Positions 52,832 through 63,114 are shown, counted from the stretch's first letter. The stretch is DNA of 64,000 bases from Mycobacterium sp. GA-0227b (GCF_001499855.1 NZ_LQIK01000001.1:372001-436000), one strand, 5' to 3'. Notes: generated by a model not told the origin, from the sequence alone. Made by a program: numbers and translations.

Positions 52832-53956
52832 CTACCAGTCCGCCTCGTCGTAGGTGACGACGCCGCGGATGTTCTTCCCGTCGAGCATGTCCTGGTAGCC
52901 GGAGTTGATGTCCTCGAGCCGGTAGGTCTTGCTGACCATGTCGTCGATGTTGAGCAGGCCGGACCTGTACAGCCCGACAAGCTTGGGCGTCTCGATGTGG
53001 CTGCTGCCGCCGCCGAAGATGTTGCCCTTCAGCGACTTCTGCAACATCGTGAACAGGAACAGGTTGAGCTTGACGTCGACGTCCATCATCGACCCCATGC
53101 CCGTCACCACGCAGGTACCGGTCTTGGTGGTCAGGGTCAACGCCTCTTCGATGTACTCGCCCTTCATGTCGCCTACGGCGATGATGGTCTTGTCGGCCAT
53201 GATGCCGTGGGTGAGGTCGATGACGGGTGCGATCGCCTCGGCCATTGACGGGTAGGCATGGGTGGCGCCGAACTTGATGGCCTGGTCGCGTTTCCATTCG
53301 TTCGGGTCGATCGCGATGACGTTGCGGGCGCCGGCGATCACCGCGCCCTGCAGCGCGCTCATGCCGATGCCGCCGACGCCGACGATCACGACGGTCTCGC
53401 CGGGTTTCACTTCGGCGACGTTGGTGGCCGACCCGAAGCCCGTCGGCACCGCGCAGCCCAGCAGGGCCGCCGACTCGAACGGAATGTCCTTGTCGATCTT
53501 GACGACCGAGTCCTTGTGCACGGTCATGTACGGCGCAAAGGTGCCGAGCAGGTTCATCGGCGACACCTCGGTGGTACCGGCGTGCACCCGCGAAGTTCCG
53601 TCGGCGATGGCCTTGCCGCCGAGCAGCACCGCGCCGCGGTCGCACAGCGAGCGGTAACCCTTGAGGCACGGCGGGCATTCGCCGCACGCGGGGATGAACG
53701 CGAGGATGACGTGATCGCCCTCCGCCAGGCCGGTGACGTTGCGGCCGACCTTGGTGATGACGCCCGCGCCCTCGTGGCCGCCGAGCGCCGGCAGCGCGAT
53801 CGGGGTGGCGCCGGTAGTCAGGTGGTAGTCGGAGTGGCACATGCCCGCGGCGTGCAGGCGGATCTGGACCTCATCGGCGACGGGGTCACCGATCTCGATC
53901 TCGTCGATGCGGAACGGCGAGTTGAGCTCCCAGAGAAGCGCGCCTTTGGTTCTCAT
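52832..53956 (-). CDS. NDMA-dependent alcohol dehydrogenase, 374 aa
   Basis: Zinc-dependent dehydrogenase of the actinobacterial nicotinoprotein/NDMA type. Catalytic zinc: Cys in GMCHSDYH and His in LGGHEGAGVI. Structural zinc: CGECPPCLKGYRSLC. The NAD-binding loop VVIVGVGGIGMSALQGAV is present. Such enzymes oxidise alcohols or formaldehyde derivatives with tightly bound NAD, often with mycofactocin. No mycofactocin genes are in this window. A strong promoter precedes the ATG. Confidence 0.9.
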   Translation of the reverse strand: MRTKGALLWELNSPFRIDEIEIGDPVADEVQIRLHAAGMCHSDYHLTTGATPIALPALGGHEGAGVITKVGRNVTGLAEGDHVILAFIPACGECPPCLKGYRSLCDRGAVLLGGKAIADGTSRVHAGTTEVSPMNLLGTFAPYMTVHKDSVVKIDKDIPFESAALLGCAVPTGFGSATNVAEVKPGETVVIVGVGGIGMSALQGAVIAGARNVIAIDPNEWKRDQAIKFGATHAYPSMAEAIAPVIDLTHGIMADKTIIAVGDMKGEYIEEALTLTTKTGTCVVTGMGSMMDVDVKLNLFLFTMLQKSLKGNIFGGGSSHIETPKLVGLYRSGLLNIDDMVSKTYRLEDINSGYQDMLDGKNIRGVVTYDEADW

Positions 53957-53964
53957 GGAGGCTG

Positions 53965-53995
53965 ACTATAGAACACGTTGCAGAACAGGTGTCAA
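53965..53995 (-). promoter_or_regulatory. Strong sigma-70-type promoter of the NDMA alcohol dehydrogenase
   Basis: On the minus strand TTGACA (53990-53995) and TATAGT (53965-53970) are separated by 19 nt; the ATG follows 8 nt after the -10. The -35 is consensus, rare in this genome. Direct repeats of TGTTC lie in the spacer. Confidence 0.6.
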
Positions 53996-54010
53996 AGAGC
54001 CCGCTGACCT

Positions 54011-54032
54011 GCGGGTTAAGGCGCTTACCCGC
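54011..54032. terminator. Hairpin downstream of sigG
   Basis: GCGGGTTAAG and CTTACCCGC form a 9-bp stem with one bulged T and a 3-nt loop. It lies between the sigG stop (54098) and the next promoter on the same strand. No T-run, so termination is uncertain. Confidence 0.4.
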
Positions 54033-54097
54033 GTTGTCGAGCGGCCCTTATCGTGCGGATTCTTGTCGATTGCGTGGCATAACTGGCCACTCGGCGA

Positions 54098-55081
54098 TCA
54101 GAGCGAAGTGGGAAGGCCGAACTTCTCGAACGACGTCATATGGAACGCCACCACGTGCGTGATGCCGTCACGCCCGACGTCGAGAACATGCATCTGAAAC
54201 GGCTCGTGGACGCCGGTCTCCCGATTGATCATGTACAGCGCGCCGGCCGGCTGACCGTTCGCGGTGGTCTGCACGAACCGCATGTCCCCGGGGCCCTCCG
54301 CCGGGCAGTGCGTCTTCGACAACTGCACGATGTCCTGCGGGCCTTGGTACCAGCCGTCGAACGGCGGCATCTCCCACACGGCGTCCGCGGTGAACAACTC
54401 GACCAGCTTGTCGATGTCGTAGCTCTCGAACGCAGCGATGTAGCGCGTCAGCAGATCCTGCGCCTCCGGCGTCTCCGGCGGCTGCAGCTGGTCGTCCTCA
54501 CTCGGGCCGACGGCATCCAGTTGCGCACGCGCCCGCTGCAGAAGGCTGTTGACGGCCGCGGTGGAAGCGCCGATCGCATCCGCGACCTCGGCGGCCTTCC
54601 ACTGCAGTACCTCACGCAGCACCAGCACCGCGCGCTGCCGCGGCGACAGATGCTGCAGTGCCGCGACGAACGCCAACCGCACGGATTCACGCGAGCCCAC
54701 GATGTTCGACGGGTCGGTCGAATCGTCGGGGAGCGGCTCCAGCCAGGGCACCTCGTCGCGCGCGACGATGTCGTCGACCGGATCCGAACTCGGCGCGCCG
54801 AGCCCGGTCGGCAGCGGCCGCCGCTGTCGGCCTTCGAGCGCCGTCAGGCTGGTGTTGGTGGCGATCCGGTACAGCCACGTCCGCACCGACGATTTGCCCT
54901 GGAATCCGTCGTACGACTTCCACGCGCGCAGATAGGTTTCCTGCACCAGGTCCTCGGCATCATGCAGGGAGCCGGTCATCCGGTAACAGTGCGCGAGCAA
55001 CTCGCGGCGGTACCGCTGCGCGTCGGCCAGGAAGGCATCCTGGGCGCTTCTGTCGTCGACATCGTGGGCCAGCACCGTCAC
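54098..55081 (-). CDS. sigG: ECF RNA polymerase sigma factor SigG, 327 aa
   Basis: Sigma-70 region 2 (residues about 15-80: YRRELLAHCYRMTGSLHDAE, DLVQETYLRAWKSYDGF, KSSVRTWLYRIATNTSL), region 4 (LSPRQRAVLVLREVLQWKAAEVADAI, STAAVNSLLQRARAQL), and a C-terminal SnoaL-like domain typical of ECF group 41/SigG-type factors. GTG 55081 is chosen because TAAGCT ends 7 nt before it. A longer frame begins at a TTG (55111) without a ribosome site and would overlap the divergent promoter. No anti-sigma gene is adjacent. Confidence 0.9.
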   Translation of the reverse strand: MTVLAHDVDDRSAQDAFLADAQRYRRELLAHCYRMTGSLHDAEDLVQETYLRAWKSYDGFQGKSSVRTWLYRIATNTSLTALEGRQRRPLPTGLGAPSSDPVDDIVARDEVPWLEPLPDDSTDPSNIVGSRESVRLAFVAALQHLSPRQRAVLVLREVLQWKAAEVADAIGASTAAVNSLLQRARAQLDAVGPSEDDQLQPPETPEAQDLLTRYIAAFESYDIDKLVELFTADAVWEMPPFDGWYQGPQDIVQLSKTHCPAEGPGDMRFVQTTANGQPAGALYMINRETGVHEPFQMHVLDVGRDGITHVVAFHMTSFEKFGLPTSL

Positions 55082-55088
55082 GTCGCCG

Positions 55089-55094
55089 AGCTTA
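55089..55094 (-). promoter_or_regulatory. -10 box TAAGCT of sigG
   Basis: On the minus strand TAAGCT lies 7 nt before the GTG at 55081, giving a leaderless or nearly leaderless sigG mRNA. It shares the 47-bp gap with the lipase promoter. Confidence 0.45.
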
Positions 55095-55116
55095 ATCAGT
55101 GGGTATGACAAACGGA

Positions 55117-56951
<1,835 letters not shown>

Positions 56952-56954
56952 CCC

Positions 56955-56960
56955 TAATCT
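56955..56960 (+). promoter_or_regulatory. -10 box TAATCT, leaderless architecture
   Basis: TAATCT, then GGCGCC (6 nt), then ATG at 56967 of a 34-codon ORF. It lies just past the hydrolase stop codon. Confidence 0.55.
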
Positions 56961-56966
56961 GGCGCC

Positions 56967-57071
56967 ATGAGGATCCGAAGACGACCGCGAGCGAGGATCG
57001 CTGGGCCCACGCCCGAAGGGCAGGGGATGAGGAACGAGCGAGGAGCGGGACGAGCGGGAGTCGAGGCATGA
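56967..57071 (+). CDS. Candidate 34-aa leaderless Arg/Gly-rich leader ORF
   Basis: ATG 56967 stands exactly 6 nt after a TAATCT box. The 34-codon frame encodes a basic Arg/Gly/Glu-rich peptide (MRIRRRPRARIAGPTPEGQG then MRNERGAGRAGVEA) and ends with a TGA overlapping the ATG of the DUF2786 gene (ATGA). The DNA is purine-rich with several GAGCGAGGAGC-like units, so part of the coding appearance could come from low complexity. Leaderless small ORFs upstream of genes are known in mycobacteria. Possible roles: ribosome delivery to the downstream start or sensing of translation. Confidence 0.45.
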   Translation: MRIRRRPRARIAGPTPEGQGMRNERGAGRAGVEA

Positions 57072-57847
57072 CCGACGACAAGATGCTGGCCCGCATCGCC
57101 GCCCTGCTGCGTCAGGCCGAGGGCACCGACAACCCGCACGAGGCCGATGCGTTCATGGCCGCCGCGCAGCGGTTGGCGACGGCGACCTCGATCGACCTCG
57201 CCGTCGCCCGGTCGCATTCCGAGTTGCGCACCAAGGCGCAGATGCCGGTGCAGCGGACCATCACGATCGGCAACGCGGGCACCAGAGGCCTGCGCACCTT
57301 TGCGCAGTTGTTCACGGTGATCGCGCTTGCCAACGACGTGAAGTGCGACGTCGCGTCGAATTCGACGTTCGTCTACGCCTACGGCTTTCCCGAGGACATC
57401 GACGCCAGCCACGCGCTCTATGCCAGCCTGGTGATGCAGATGGTCCGCGCTTCGCAGGGCTACATCGCCTCCGGTGCGCATCGGCCGACGCCGACGATCA
57501 CCGCGCGGATCAACTTCCAGTTGGCGTTCGGCGCGCGCATCGGGCAGCGGCTGGCGCAGGCCCGCGAACAGGCCCGCGACGAGGCCACCAGCAGCCGCGA
57601 CAGTCGGCCGGGAACCGCGATCGCGTTGCGCGACAAGGATCTCGAGTTACGCGACTTCTACCGCAAATCCTCGGAGGCGCGGGGAACCTGGCGGGCCACC
57701 AGCGCGACCGCCGGCTACTCCTCGGCCGCCCGGCGCGCGGGTGACCGGGCCGGGCGCAACGCCAGGCTCGGACCCAGCACCGAACTCGCGGGGGCGCGCT
57801 CGGCGCTGGACGGAAGTCGGCGCCGCAGCGCCTCCGGGGAGAAGTGA
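57068..57847 (+). CDS. DUF2786 domain protein (Rv0184-like), 259 aa
   Basis: N-terminal DUF2786 region with MLARIAALLRQAEGTDNPHEADAFMAAAQRLATAT, seen also at the start of phage and bacterial proteins of unknown role. The middle part (ITIGNAGTRGLRTFAQLFTVIALAND) is conserved in mycobacteria; the end is basic, Arg/Ser-rich (SSEARGTWRATSATAGYSS, DGSRRRSASG). ATG 57068 is coupled to a leader ORF upstream and, by 4 bp, to the metallohydrolase downstream. Confidence 0.85.
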   Translation: MTDDKMLARIAALLRQAEGTDNPHEADAFMAAAQRLATATSIDLAVARSHSELRTKAQMPVQRTITIGNAGTRGLRTFAQLFTVIALANDVKCDVASNSTFVYAYGFPEDIDASHALYASLVMQMVRASQGYIASGAHRPTPTITARINFQLAFGARIGQRLAQAREQARDEATSSRDSRPGTAIALRDKDLELRDFYRKSSEARGTWRATSATAGYSSAARRAGDRAGRNARLGPSTELAGARSALDGSRRRSASGEK

Positions 57848-58338
57848 CCGGCCGCGACATCCAACGCGCGAAGGTCTACGCCGCCGAGGAGTTCGTGCGC
57901 ACACTGTTCGACCGGGCGGCCGAGCACGGCAACCGCGCCGTGCAATTCTTCGGCACCTCGCTCACGCTGCCACCGGAGGCGCGGTTTGCGTCGGTGGAAT
58001 CGGTGCAGCGCTATGTCGACGACGTGCTGACGTTGGCGGCGGTGCGGCGACGGTGGCCGCACGCGGCGCCGCTGGCCGTGCGGGCCAGACGCGGAGCCGC
58101 CGCCGCGCACTACGAAGGCGGCGAGGACGGCGCCGTCATCGCGGTGCCCGAAGTTGGGACCCGCTGGGCGCTGCGTGAGCTGGTCGTTCTGCACGAGGTC
58201 GCACATCACCTCTGTACGGTTCCGCCCCCGCACGGGCCCGAATTCGCCGCGACCTTCTGCGACCTCGCCGACGCGGTGATGGGTCCAGAGGTCGCCCACG
58301 TGTTGCGCGTGGTATACGCGAAAGAAGGTGTGCGCTAA
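57844..58338 (+). CDS. TIGR04338-type putative metallohydrolase (Rv0185-like), 164 aa
   Basis: Contains the zinc-protease-like HExxH motif in VVLHEVAHHLC (residues about 115-125), preceded by LRELV and followed by HGPEFAATFCDLAD, whose His/Glu could complete the metal site. The protein family is confined to mycobacteria and close relatives; substrate unknown. GTG start overlapping the DUF2786 stop. It is the last gene of the Rv0144-Rv0185-like block; 4 bp of overlap separate it from the convergent ESX-1 genes. Confidence 0.85.
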   Translation: MTGRDIQRAKVYAAEEFVRTLFDRAAEHGNRAVQFFGTSLTLPPEARFASVESVQRYVDDVLTLAAVRRRWPHAAPLAVRARRGAAAAHYEGGEDGAVIAVPEVGTRWALRELVVLHEVAHHLCTVPPPHGPEFAATFCDLADAVMGPEVAHVLRVVYAKEGVR

Positions 58339-58676
58339 CGGTTTTCGCCGCTGGGGTCGCCGGCGATATCAGCGACGGCGGCGTCGATGCGCTCACGGTC
58401 CGCCTCGATTGAGGCGCTGGCCGCGGCGTTGACGTTCTGCAGCGCCTCGTTGAGACGCCGCTGCACGGTCTCGACACCGAGGCGCAGCAGGCCATCCTCG
58501 ATGAACACGCCCGTCAGGTGGTGGTGACCGTTCAACGTCACCTCGACGGTCCCCGTTTCGTCTGCGGCCGTGAAGGTTTGAGTGCTCATCCGGTGCAGCT
58601 GATCGTCCATGATCGACTGCAGCCGCTGCGCTTGCTGCAGCACGGCGGCGACTTCGGGGTGCATCTCATCGGTCAC
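58335..58676 (-). CDS. espL: ESX-1 associated protein EspL, YbaB-like, 113 aa
   Basis: YbaB/EbfC-like fold: HPEVAAVLQQAQRLQSIMDDQ, the beta region TGTVEVTLNGHHHLTGVFIEDGLL and the helical tail. It follows espB on the same strand, as Rv3880c follows Rv3881c, and is coupled to it by GTGA. In M. tuberculosis EspL stabilises ESX-1 substrates. GTG 58676 chosen since a longer frame enters espB. Confidence 0.85.
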   Translation of the reverse strand: MTDEMHPEVAAVLQQAQRLQSIMDDQLHRMSTQTFTAADETGTVEVTLNGHHHLTGVFIEDGLLRLGVETVQRRLNEALQNVNAAASASIEADRERIDAAVADIAGDPSGENR

Positions 58677-60217
58677 GTGGCGTCCTTGACCCCGCCGCCC
58701 CCGCCGCCGTCGCCGACGTCCCTGCGCCGGCGGTTGCCGATGACGGCCTCGGTCCAAGGCCGGTCCTCGGTGTACAGGTCCTCGTCGGGGGCCAACCGCG
58801 GATCGCGCCGCTTCTCCTGGCCCTGCTGCGCGCCCGCACCGTGGCCCATCGGCGCCATGCCGCCGCCCATGACCCCGGCGGTGCGGTCCGCCGAGGGGCC
58901 CGCCGTCGCGCTGGCCGTGGCCGGCGTCGTCGGCGCGGGCGCCACCGTCTCGGCCGTCACCGGCGCCGACATCGGTGTCGCCGGCATGTCGCCACCGCCA
59001 CCGCCGGAGCCGCCGCCGGACCCACCGCCACCGGAGGCCGCAGCGGGCCGCAGGCTCGGATCGGTCGGCAGTTTCGGAGTCGACGGTGCGCCACCGGACG
59101 GCCCGCTCGGCGTGCCCGCGCCGGCACCACTGCCTCCGGTCGGCGCGCCACCGCCCGAGGGCGCGCCGCCACCGGTGGGGGCACCGCCGCGCGCCCCGCC
59201 GCCGGGTTGGCGTTCCGCCGCGGCCGTTCGCGGCTGCCCCTGGGGCGCGGCCGTCGTCTCGGCCATACCCGCGGGATCTCCGCCGGGCCGCCCACCGCCA
59301 CCGCCGCCGCCGCCGGCCATGGCCGCACCCTCGGCGTCGCCGCGCGACGGCATGGCCGGGCGGACGGGTGAGAACGTCGCATCGCCGGCATATTGCCGGC
59401 GCACTTCGTCGGAGCGCTGCTGCAGCTCCTGCATCCGCTTCTGGACCTTCGCCATCTCGTTCTGCGTCGCGACGGAGTTGCTCGGGGTCATCTGCGCGGC
59501 GAGCTGGCGCAGCTGCGTTTCCAGCGTGACGTACTCGCTGTGGATACCCGTGTGCTCGCTCTTCGCGTTGTCGTGCGCCTCAAGGACTTTGGCGGCCGAT
59601 TCGGCCAGCTCCCGCCAGCCTTCGGCGAGCTGCTGAAGCCAGCCGCCGAACTCCGCCATCCGGGCGTAGGCCGCGTCGGCCGCGGCGCCCTCCCAGTCGC
59701 CGGCCGGCGGACGCGGCGCGTTGCCTCTGATCCGGGTGGCCGCCACGCTCCACTGCAGCATCGCCGTCTTCAACGACGCGCCGTTGTCCCCGGCGCTCAG
59801 GTCGACCTGCGTCTTGTGCACATCGCTGTAGCCGTCGGCGTCGAGGCTCCGCGGCGCTCCGACGGGTGTCGGGAGAGGGGGCGGCGGCGTCGACGGGGCG
59901 GGCACCGTGATCGCTTCCACCGCGGCCCGGCGCTCGGGGTCCTCGATCACCCTGCCGTAGGTCTCGTCGACTTTGGTGTAGGCGTCGGCCGCGATCTGCA
60001 GCATCTCGGCGATGCGTTGGTTCTCCGCTTCGGCCCACCGCTGGAAGCCGAGCAGCGACTGGGCGTTGTCGTTGAGGTTGGCGACCGCGGCGGCCGACGA
60101 GGGCAGCGCGTCGGGCGGCACCACCGCTTCGGCGGCGGGGTTGTGCCAGTTCTGGCTCTGCATCTCGGCGGACTGCCTGGTGAGTTCCACCGGGTCGACC
60201 CGCTGTACCTCGCCCAT
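58673..60217 (-). CDS. espB: ESX-1 secreted protein EspB, 514 aa
   Basis: The N-terminal helical domain (about 1-290) resembles a fused PE-PPE fold and contains the WxG in GDWEGAAADAAY. The second half is a Gly/Ala/Pro-rich disordered region (GGGGGGGGRPGGD and similar). The conserved C-terminal tail DLYTEDRPWTEAVIGNRRRRD matches the M. tuberculosis EspB tail. EspB is secreted by ESX-1 and forms oligomeric pores or channels. It is followed by espL and preceded by eccE1, the Rv3880c-Rv3883c order. Confidence 0.88.
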   Translation of the reverse strand: MGEVQRVDPVELTRQSAEMQSQNWHNPAAEAVVPPDALPSSAAAVANLNDNAQSLLGFQRWAEAENQRIAEMLQIAADAYTKVDETYGRVIEDPERRAAVEAITVPAPSTPPPPLPTPVGAPRSLDADGYSDVHKTQVDLSAGDNGASLKTAMLQWSVAATRIRGNAPRPPAGDWEGAAADAAYARMAEFGGWLQQLAEGWRELAESAAKVLEAHDNAKSEHTGIHSEYVTLETQLRQLAAQMTPSNSVATQNEMAKVQKRMQELQQRSDEVRRQYAGDATFSPVRPAMPSRGDAEGAAMAGGGGGGGGRPGGDPAGMAETTAAPQGQPRTAAAERQPGGGARGGAPTGGGAPSGGGAPTGGSGAGAGTPSGPSGGAPSTPKLPTDPSLRPAAASGGGGSGGGSGGGGGDMPATPMSAPVTAETVAPAPTTPATASATAGPSADRTAGVMGGGMAPMGHGAGAQQGQEKRRDPRLAPDEDLYTEDRPWTEAVIGNRRRRDVGDGGGGGGVKDAT

Positions 60218-60244
60218 GGCTATCCCTTTGTCCGCATGGCGATC

Positions 60245-61642
60245 TCAGCCCTCGAGGACCATCTGGTAGCGGCTTTCCTCCCGCGGGTTGATCAGCCGGA
60301 TCGGGAGCTGGCGGTGACGTGGAGTGTCGATGAAGTTGTCGCGCAAGATGACTCGGCCGACGCCGGCATGCGGGCCGAGGTAGGTCGTCGCGTTGGGCCA
60401 GACAACTTTGGCCTCTTCACCGATCCGCGCATTGACGAACCCGGCGAACTCGGTGAACTGCGGCAGCAGGGTGATGACGGCGCCCGCCGCCGCCGAGCGC
60501 ACGATGAACTGGGTGAACAGTCGCGCATCGCCGAGGTTGATGCTCACGTCGACATCATCGAACGGCATGTAGACCGGGTAGCGGTCGGCGGTCTCGCCGA
60601 CCAGCACCCCGGCCGATCCGATCGGGAGTTCGTAGTGGCGGTCATTGACCGGGCTGATGCCGTACAGCGCCGCCCGCTGACCACCGAACAGGCACGAAAA
60701 GCCCCGCGGCGTCGTGGGGTTGGCCAACGTCGTCAACAGCACCGTCGACGTGGGGGCTTCTCCGGGCCGGATCCGGACCCTGGTGATCGTGTGGTCGGCG
60801 CGTGCCGACCACCACACATCTGGACCGCCGGGTGCGCTGTAGGCGGCGGTGAACGTGCTGCGCCCCTTGATCGCCGACCACATCTCGCGCTCGAAGCTGA
60901 TCTCGGTGGCCCGGTCGAGGTCGTCGAAGCTGCGCGCCGGGCGAGCGTCGATTCCGTTGCCGGCCAACTGGTCTGCGATTCGCGTCGCCGAAGCCACCAG
61001 GTAGCGGGCCAGTCCCGCGACGCCGGAGTCGCGGCGCTGCGACGACTTGCGGGTGGTCTCCGGGTCGGCCCGCAACACGATCCATGTCCGCCGATTGGCC
61101 GGTGCCGGATAGGGGCCGACCACCTGCTCGTACAGCGAAACCAGCGTCGCCGGAGCGGTTTTGCCTACCCGGTAGCCCGAGGACACCACGTCGGCTTGGA
61201 GATCCGGGCAGTGCGCCGCGACGAGTTGCTCGACCAGCCGGGTGTCGAGAACGTCGTCGGTGAACGCCGCCCCGTTGACGATCACCGTCGGGGTGAAAGG
61301 GCGGGGCACCAACTCGATGGCCGACACCAGGTACTCGTCCTGCCACCGCACCGCGACGTGGTCACCCGGCATCACCGTGGCGCCCACCGCGGGCTCCGAC
61401 GGCCGCGTCGGCACATTGCGGTGCCGCCGGCGCCAGGCGAACACCGCCGCGACCCATCCGGTGACCCGTCGACCGCGGATCGTCACCACGGAACCGAGCG
61501 CGATCAGCACCGCGAGCGTGATCCCGAGCCAGAGCAGGTCCAGGCTGGCGAACAAGAGAATGCCGGCCGGGATCAGCGCCGCCGCCCAGATCATGTGGCC
61601 CGTCGTGAACCGCAGCCCGAAGATGCCGAGGATCTTGTTCAT
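60245..61642 (-). CDS. eccE1: ESX-1 membrane component EccE1, 465 aa
   Basis: Two adjacent transmembrane segments near the N-terminus (MIWAAALIPAGILLFASLDL and LLWLGITLAVLIALGSVV), then a large cytoplasmic domain. EccE is the peripheral subunit of the type VII secretion membrane complex. ATG 61642 overlaps the mycP1 stop (ATGA). Length and order match Rv3882c. Confidence 0.88.
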   Translation of the reverse strand: MNKILGIFGLRFTTGHMIWAAALIPAGILLFASLDLLWLGITLAVLIALGSVVTIRGRRVTGWVAAVFAWRRRHRNVPTRPSEPAVGATVMPGDHVAVRWQDEYLVSAIELVPRPFTPTVIVNGAAFTDDVLDTRLVEQLVAAHCPDLQADVVSSGYRVGKTAPATLVSLYEQVVGPYPAPANRRTWIVLRADPETTRKSSQRRDSGVAGLARYLVASATRIADQLAGNGIDARPARSFDDLDRATEISFEREMWSAIKGRSTFTAAYSAPGGPDVWWSARADHTITRVRIRPGEAPTSTVLLTTLANPTTPRGFSCLFGGQRAALYGISPVNDRHYELPIGSAGVLVGETADRYPVYMPFDDVDVSINLGDARLFTQFIVRSAAAGAVITLLPQFTEFAGFVNARIGEEAKVVWPNATTYLGPHAGVGRVILRDNFIDTPRHRQLPIRLINPREESRYQMVLEG

Positions 61643-62997
61643 CGGCGCCTCAGTGCGCGACGAGCCAGGGCGCCGAGACCCAGGACCGCCGCGAGCACGG
61701 CCCCCGCAATGACGACCGCGGTGATCGGGCCGCGATCCGGCGGAGGGGTGAACACCGGCGGCGGGATCTCCTTGACCTTGTACGGCGCACGTTCCGGGCC
61801 CGCGGGCACGTCCCACGTCAGTGCCGCGACCGGGTCGATGGGCCCGGCGCCGACGTAGTTGTCGGCGCCCCCACCGGGGTGGCGCGCCGTGGCGGTGATG
61901 CGGTTGATGATCTGGGCCGGCGTCAGTGCCGGGAAGCGTTGTTTGAGCAGCGCGGCCAATCCGGAGACGTAAGCCGCCGCGAACGATGTCCCGCTGATGG
62001 GGATCGGACCGTCCTGGCCGTGCAACGCGTTGACCGGATTGCCGTCATAGCCGAGCGCGATCAAATTCTCGGCCGGGGCGGCGGCGCCCACCCAGGGACC
62101 CGACATCGAGAACGAGCTCGGCTGGCCGGTCGGACCGATGCCGCCGACGGTCAGCACGAGCGGCGAGTACCACGCCGGGCTGACGATCGTCTGCACCTGC
62201 TTCCAGCCGCGCGGATCCGCCGGGACCGCCGGGTCCGGCGGCGGGTTCTGTGCGCAATCCTGACCGGTGTTGCCCGCGGCGACGATGACGACCGCACCCT
62301 TGACGTTGACCGCGTAGTTGATCGCGGCGCCGAGGCCGGTCTCGTTGATCGGGCGGGTGACCTTGTAGCACGCGGCTTCGCTGATGTTGATGACCTGCGC
62401 GCCGAGGTTCGCCGCGTGCACCACCGCCCGGGCCAGGCTGCGCAGCGACCCGGCGGTCTGCGTGGTGTTGGGATCGTTGGGGTCCTGGCGCGAGCCGACC
62501 GGTTGGAACGCCTCGGAGGTCTGCCGCAGCGACAGGATGCGGGCATCGGGTGCGACGCCGACGAATCCGTCCGTCGGCCCGGCCCGTCCCGCGATGATCG
62601 ACGCGGTCAGCGTGCCGTGGGCGTCACAGTCCGACATCCCGTTGCCGGCCTGGTCGACGAAGTCTCCGCCGGGTTCGGCAGGCACCCGCGGTGAGCCGAT
62701 GACACCGGTGTCGATCACCGCGACGGTGACGCCCGCACCGGTCGCGAACTTCCGCGCCTCCGACAGCCGCAGATAGTCATTTGCCCACGGCCGGTCGACG
62801 AAATTCGAGTTGGGAAACGTCGTCGGCGCCGAGCAGACGCGACGCTGTTCCATCGGCTGGTCGGGCCCGGTCTGATCGGGTGGCACGGCCGCGGGATCGA
62901 TAGCCGGTGGCTCGATCGCGGTGGCCGCGGGGGCGCTGAACAAGGCCAGCAGCAGCGCCGCCATCAGCGCGACGACGCGCGCGAAGATGCGCTGCAC
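61639..62997 (-). CDS. mycP1: ESX-1 mycosin protease MycP1, 452 aa
   Basis: Subtilisin-like serine protease anchored in the membrane. Signal peptide (residues 1-28, LLLALFSAPAATA), then the triad Asp96 (VAVIDTGVIG), His127 (CDAHGTLTA) and Ser338 (GTSFAAAYVSG), with the oxyanion Asn243. The C-terminal transmembrane helix is TAVVIAGAVLAAVLGLGAL. MycP1 cleaves EspB and stabilises the ESX-1 membrane complex. GTG 62997 with GGGAGG upstream. First gene of this four-gene minus-strand unit within the window. Confidence 0.92.
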   Translation of the reverse strand: MQRIFARVVALMAALLLALFSAPAATAIEPPAIDPAAVPPDQTGPDQPMEQRRVCSAPTTFPNSNFVDRPWANDYLRLSEARKFATGAGVTVAVIDTGVIGSPRVPAEPGGDFVDQAGNGMSDCDAHGTLTASIIAGRAGPTDGFVGVAPDARILSLRQTSEAFQPVGSRQDPNDPNTTQTAGSLRSLARAVVHAANLGAQVINISEAACYKVTRPINETGLGAAINYAVNVKGAVVIVAAGNTGQDCAQNPPPDPAVPADPRGWKQVQTIVSPAWYSPLVLTVGGIGPTGQPSSFSMSGPWVGAAAPAENLIALGYDGNPVNALHGQDGPIPISGTSFAAAYVSGLAALLKQRFPALTPAQIINRITATARHPGGGADNYVGAGPIDPVAALTWDVPAGPERAPYKVKEIPPPVFTPPPDRGPITAVVIAGAVLAAVLGLGALARRALRRR

Positions 62998-63100
62998 GCG
63001 CTACGCACCTCCCTGGCACGAGGACCGCCGGGCAGTGTGCTGGAAGTTGCGGAGCAAACTGCGCACCGCCCACTGAGCGGCGCAAACTCTCACGTCACGC

Positions 63101-63114
63101 CAATCGGCCGATTG
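63101..63114. promoter_or_regulatory. Perfect 14-bp palindrome upstream of mycP1
   Basis: CAATCGGCCGATTG is fully self-complementary and lies about 105 bp upstream of the mycP1 start in the 222-bp gap before the DUF3224 gene. It could be an operator for the mycP1-eccE1-espB-espL unit. The rest of this gap shows nothing else I can assign. Confidence 0.35.

Noticed and set aside
58800..59400. Short Gly/Pro/Ala repeats considered as a tandem-repeat array
   Set aside because: They are irregular low-complexity codons of the EspB disordered region, with no constant period.
59393..61858. 821-codon plus-strand frame opposite espB and eccE1
   Set aside because: Antisense shadow; composition is Arg/Gly/His-rich and the opposite strand holds the ESX-1 genes in the expected order.
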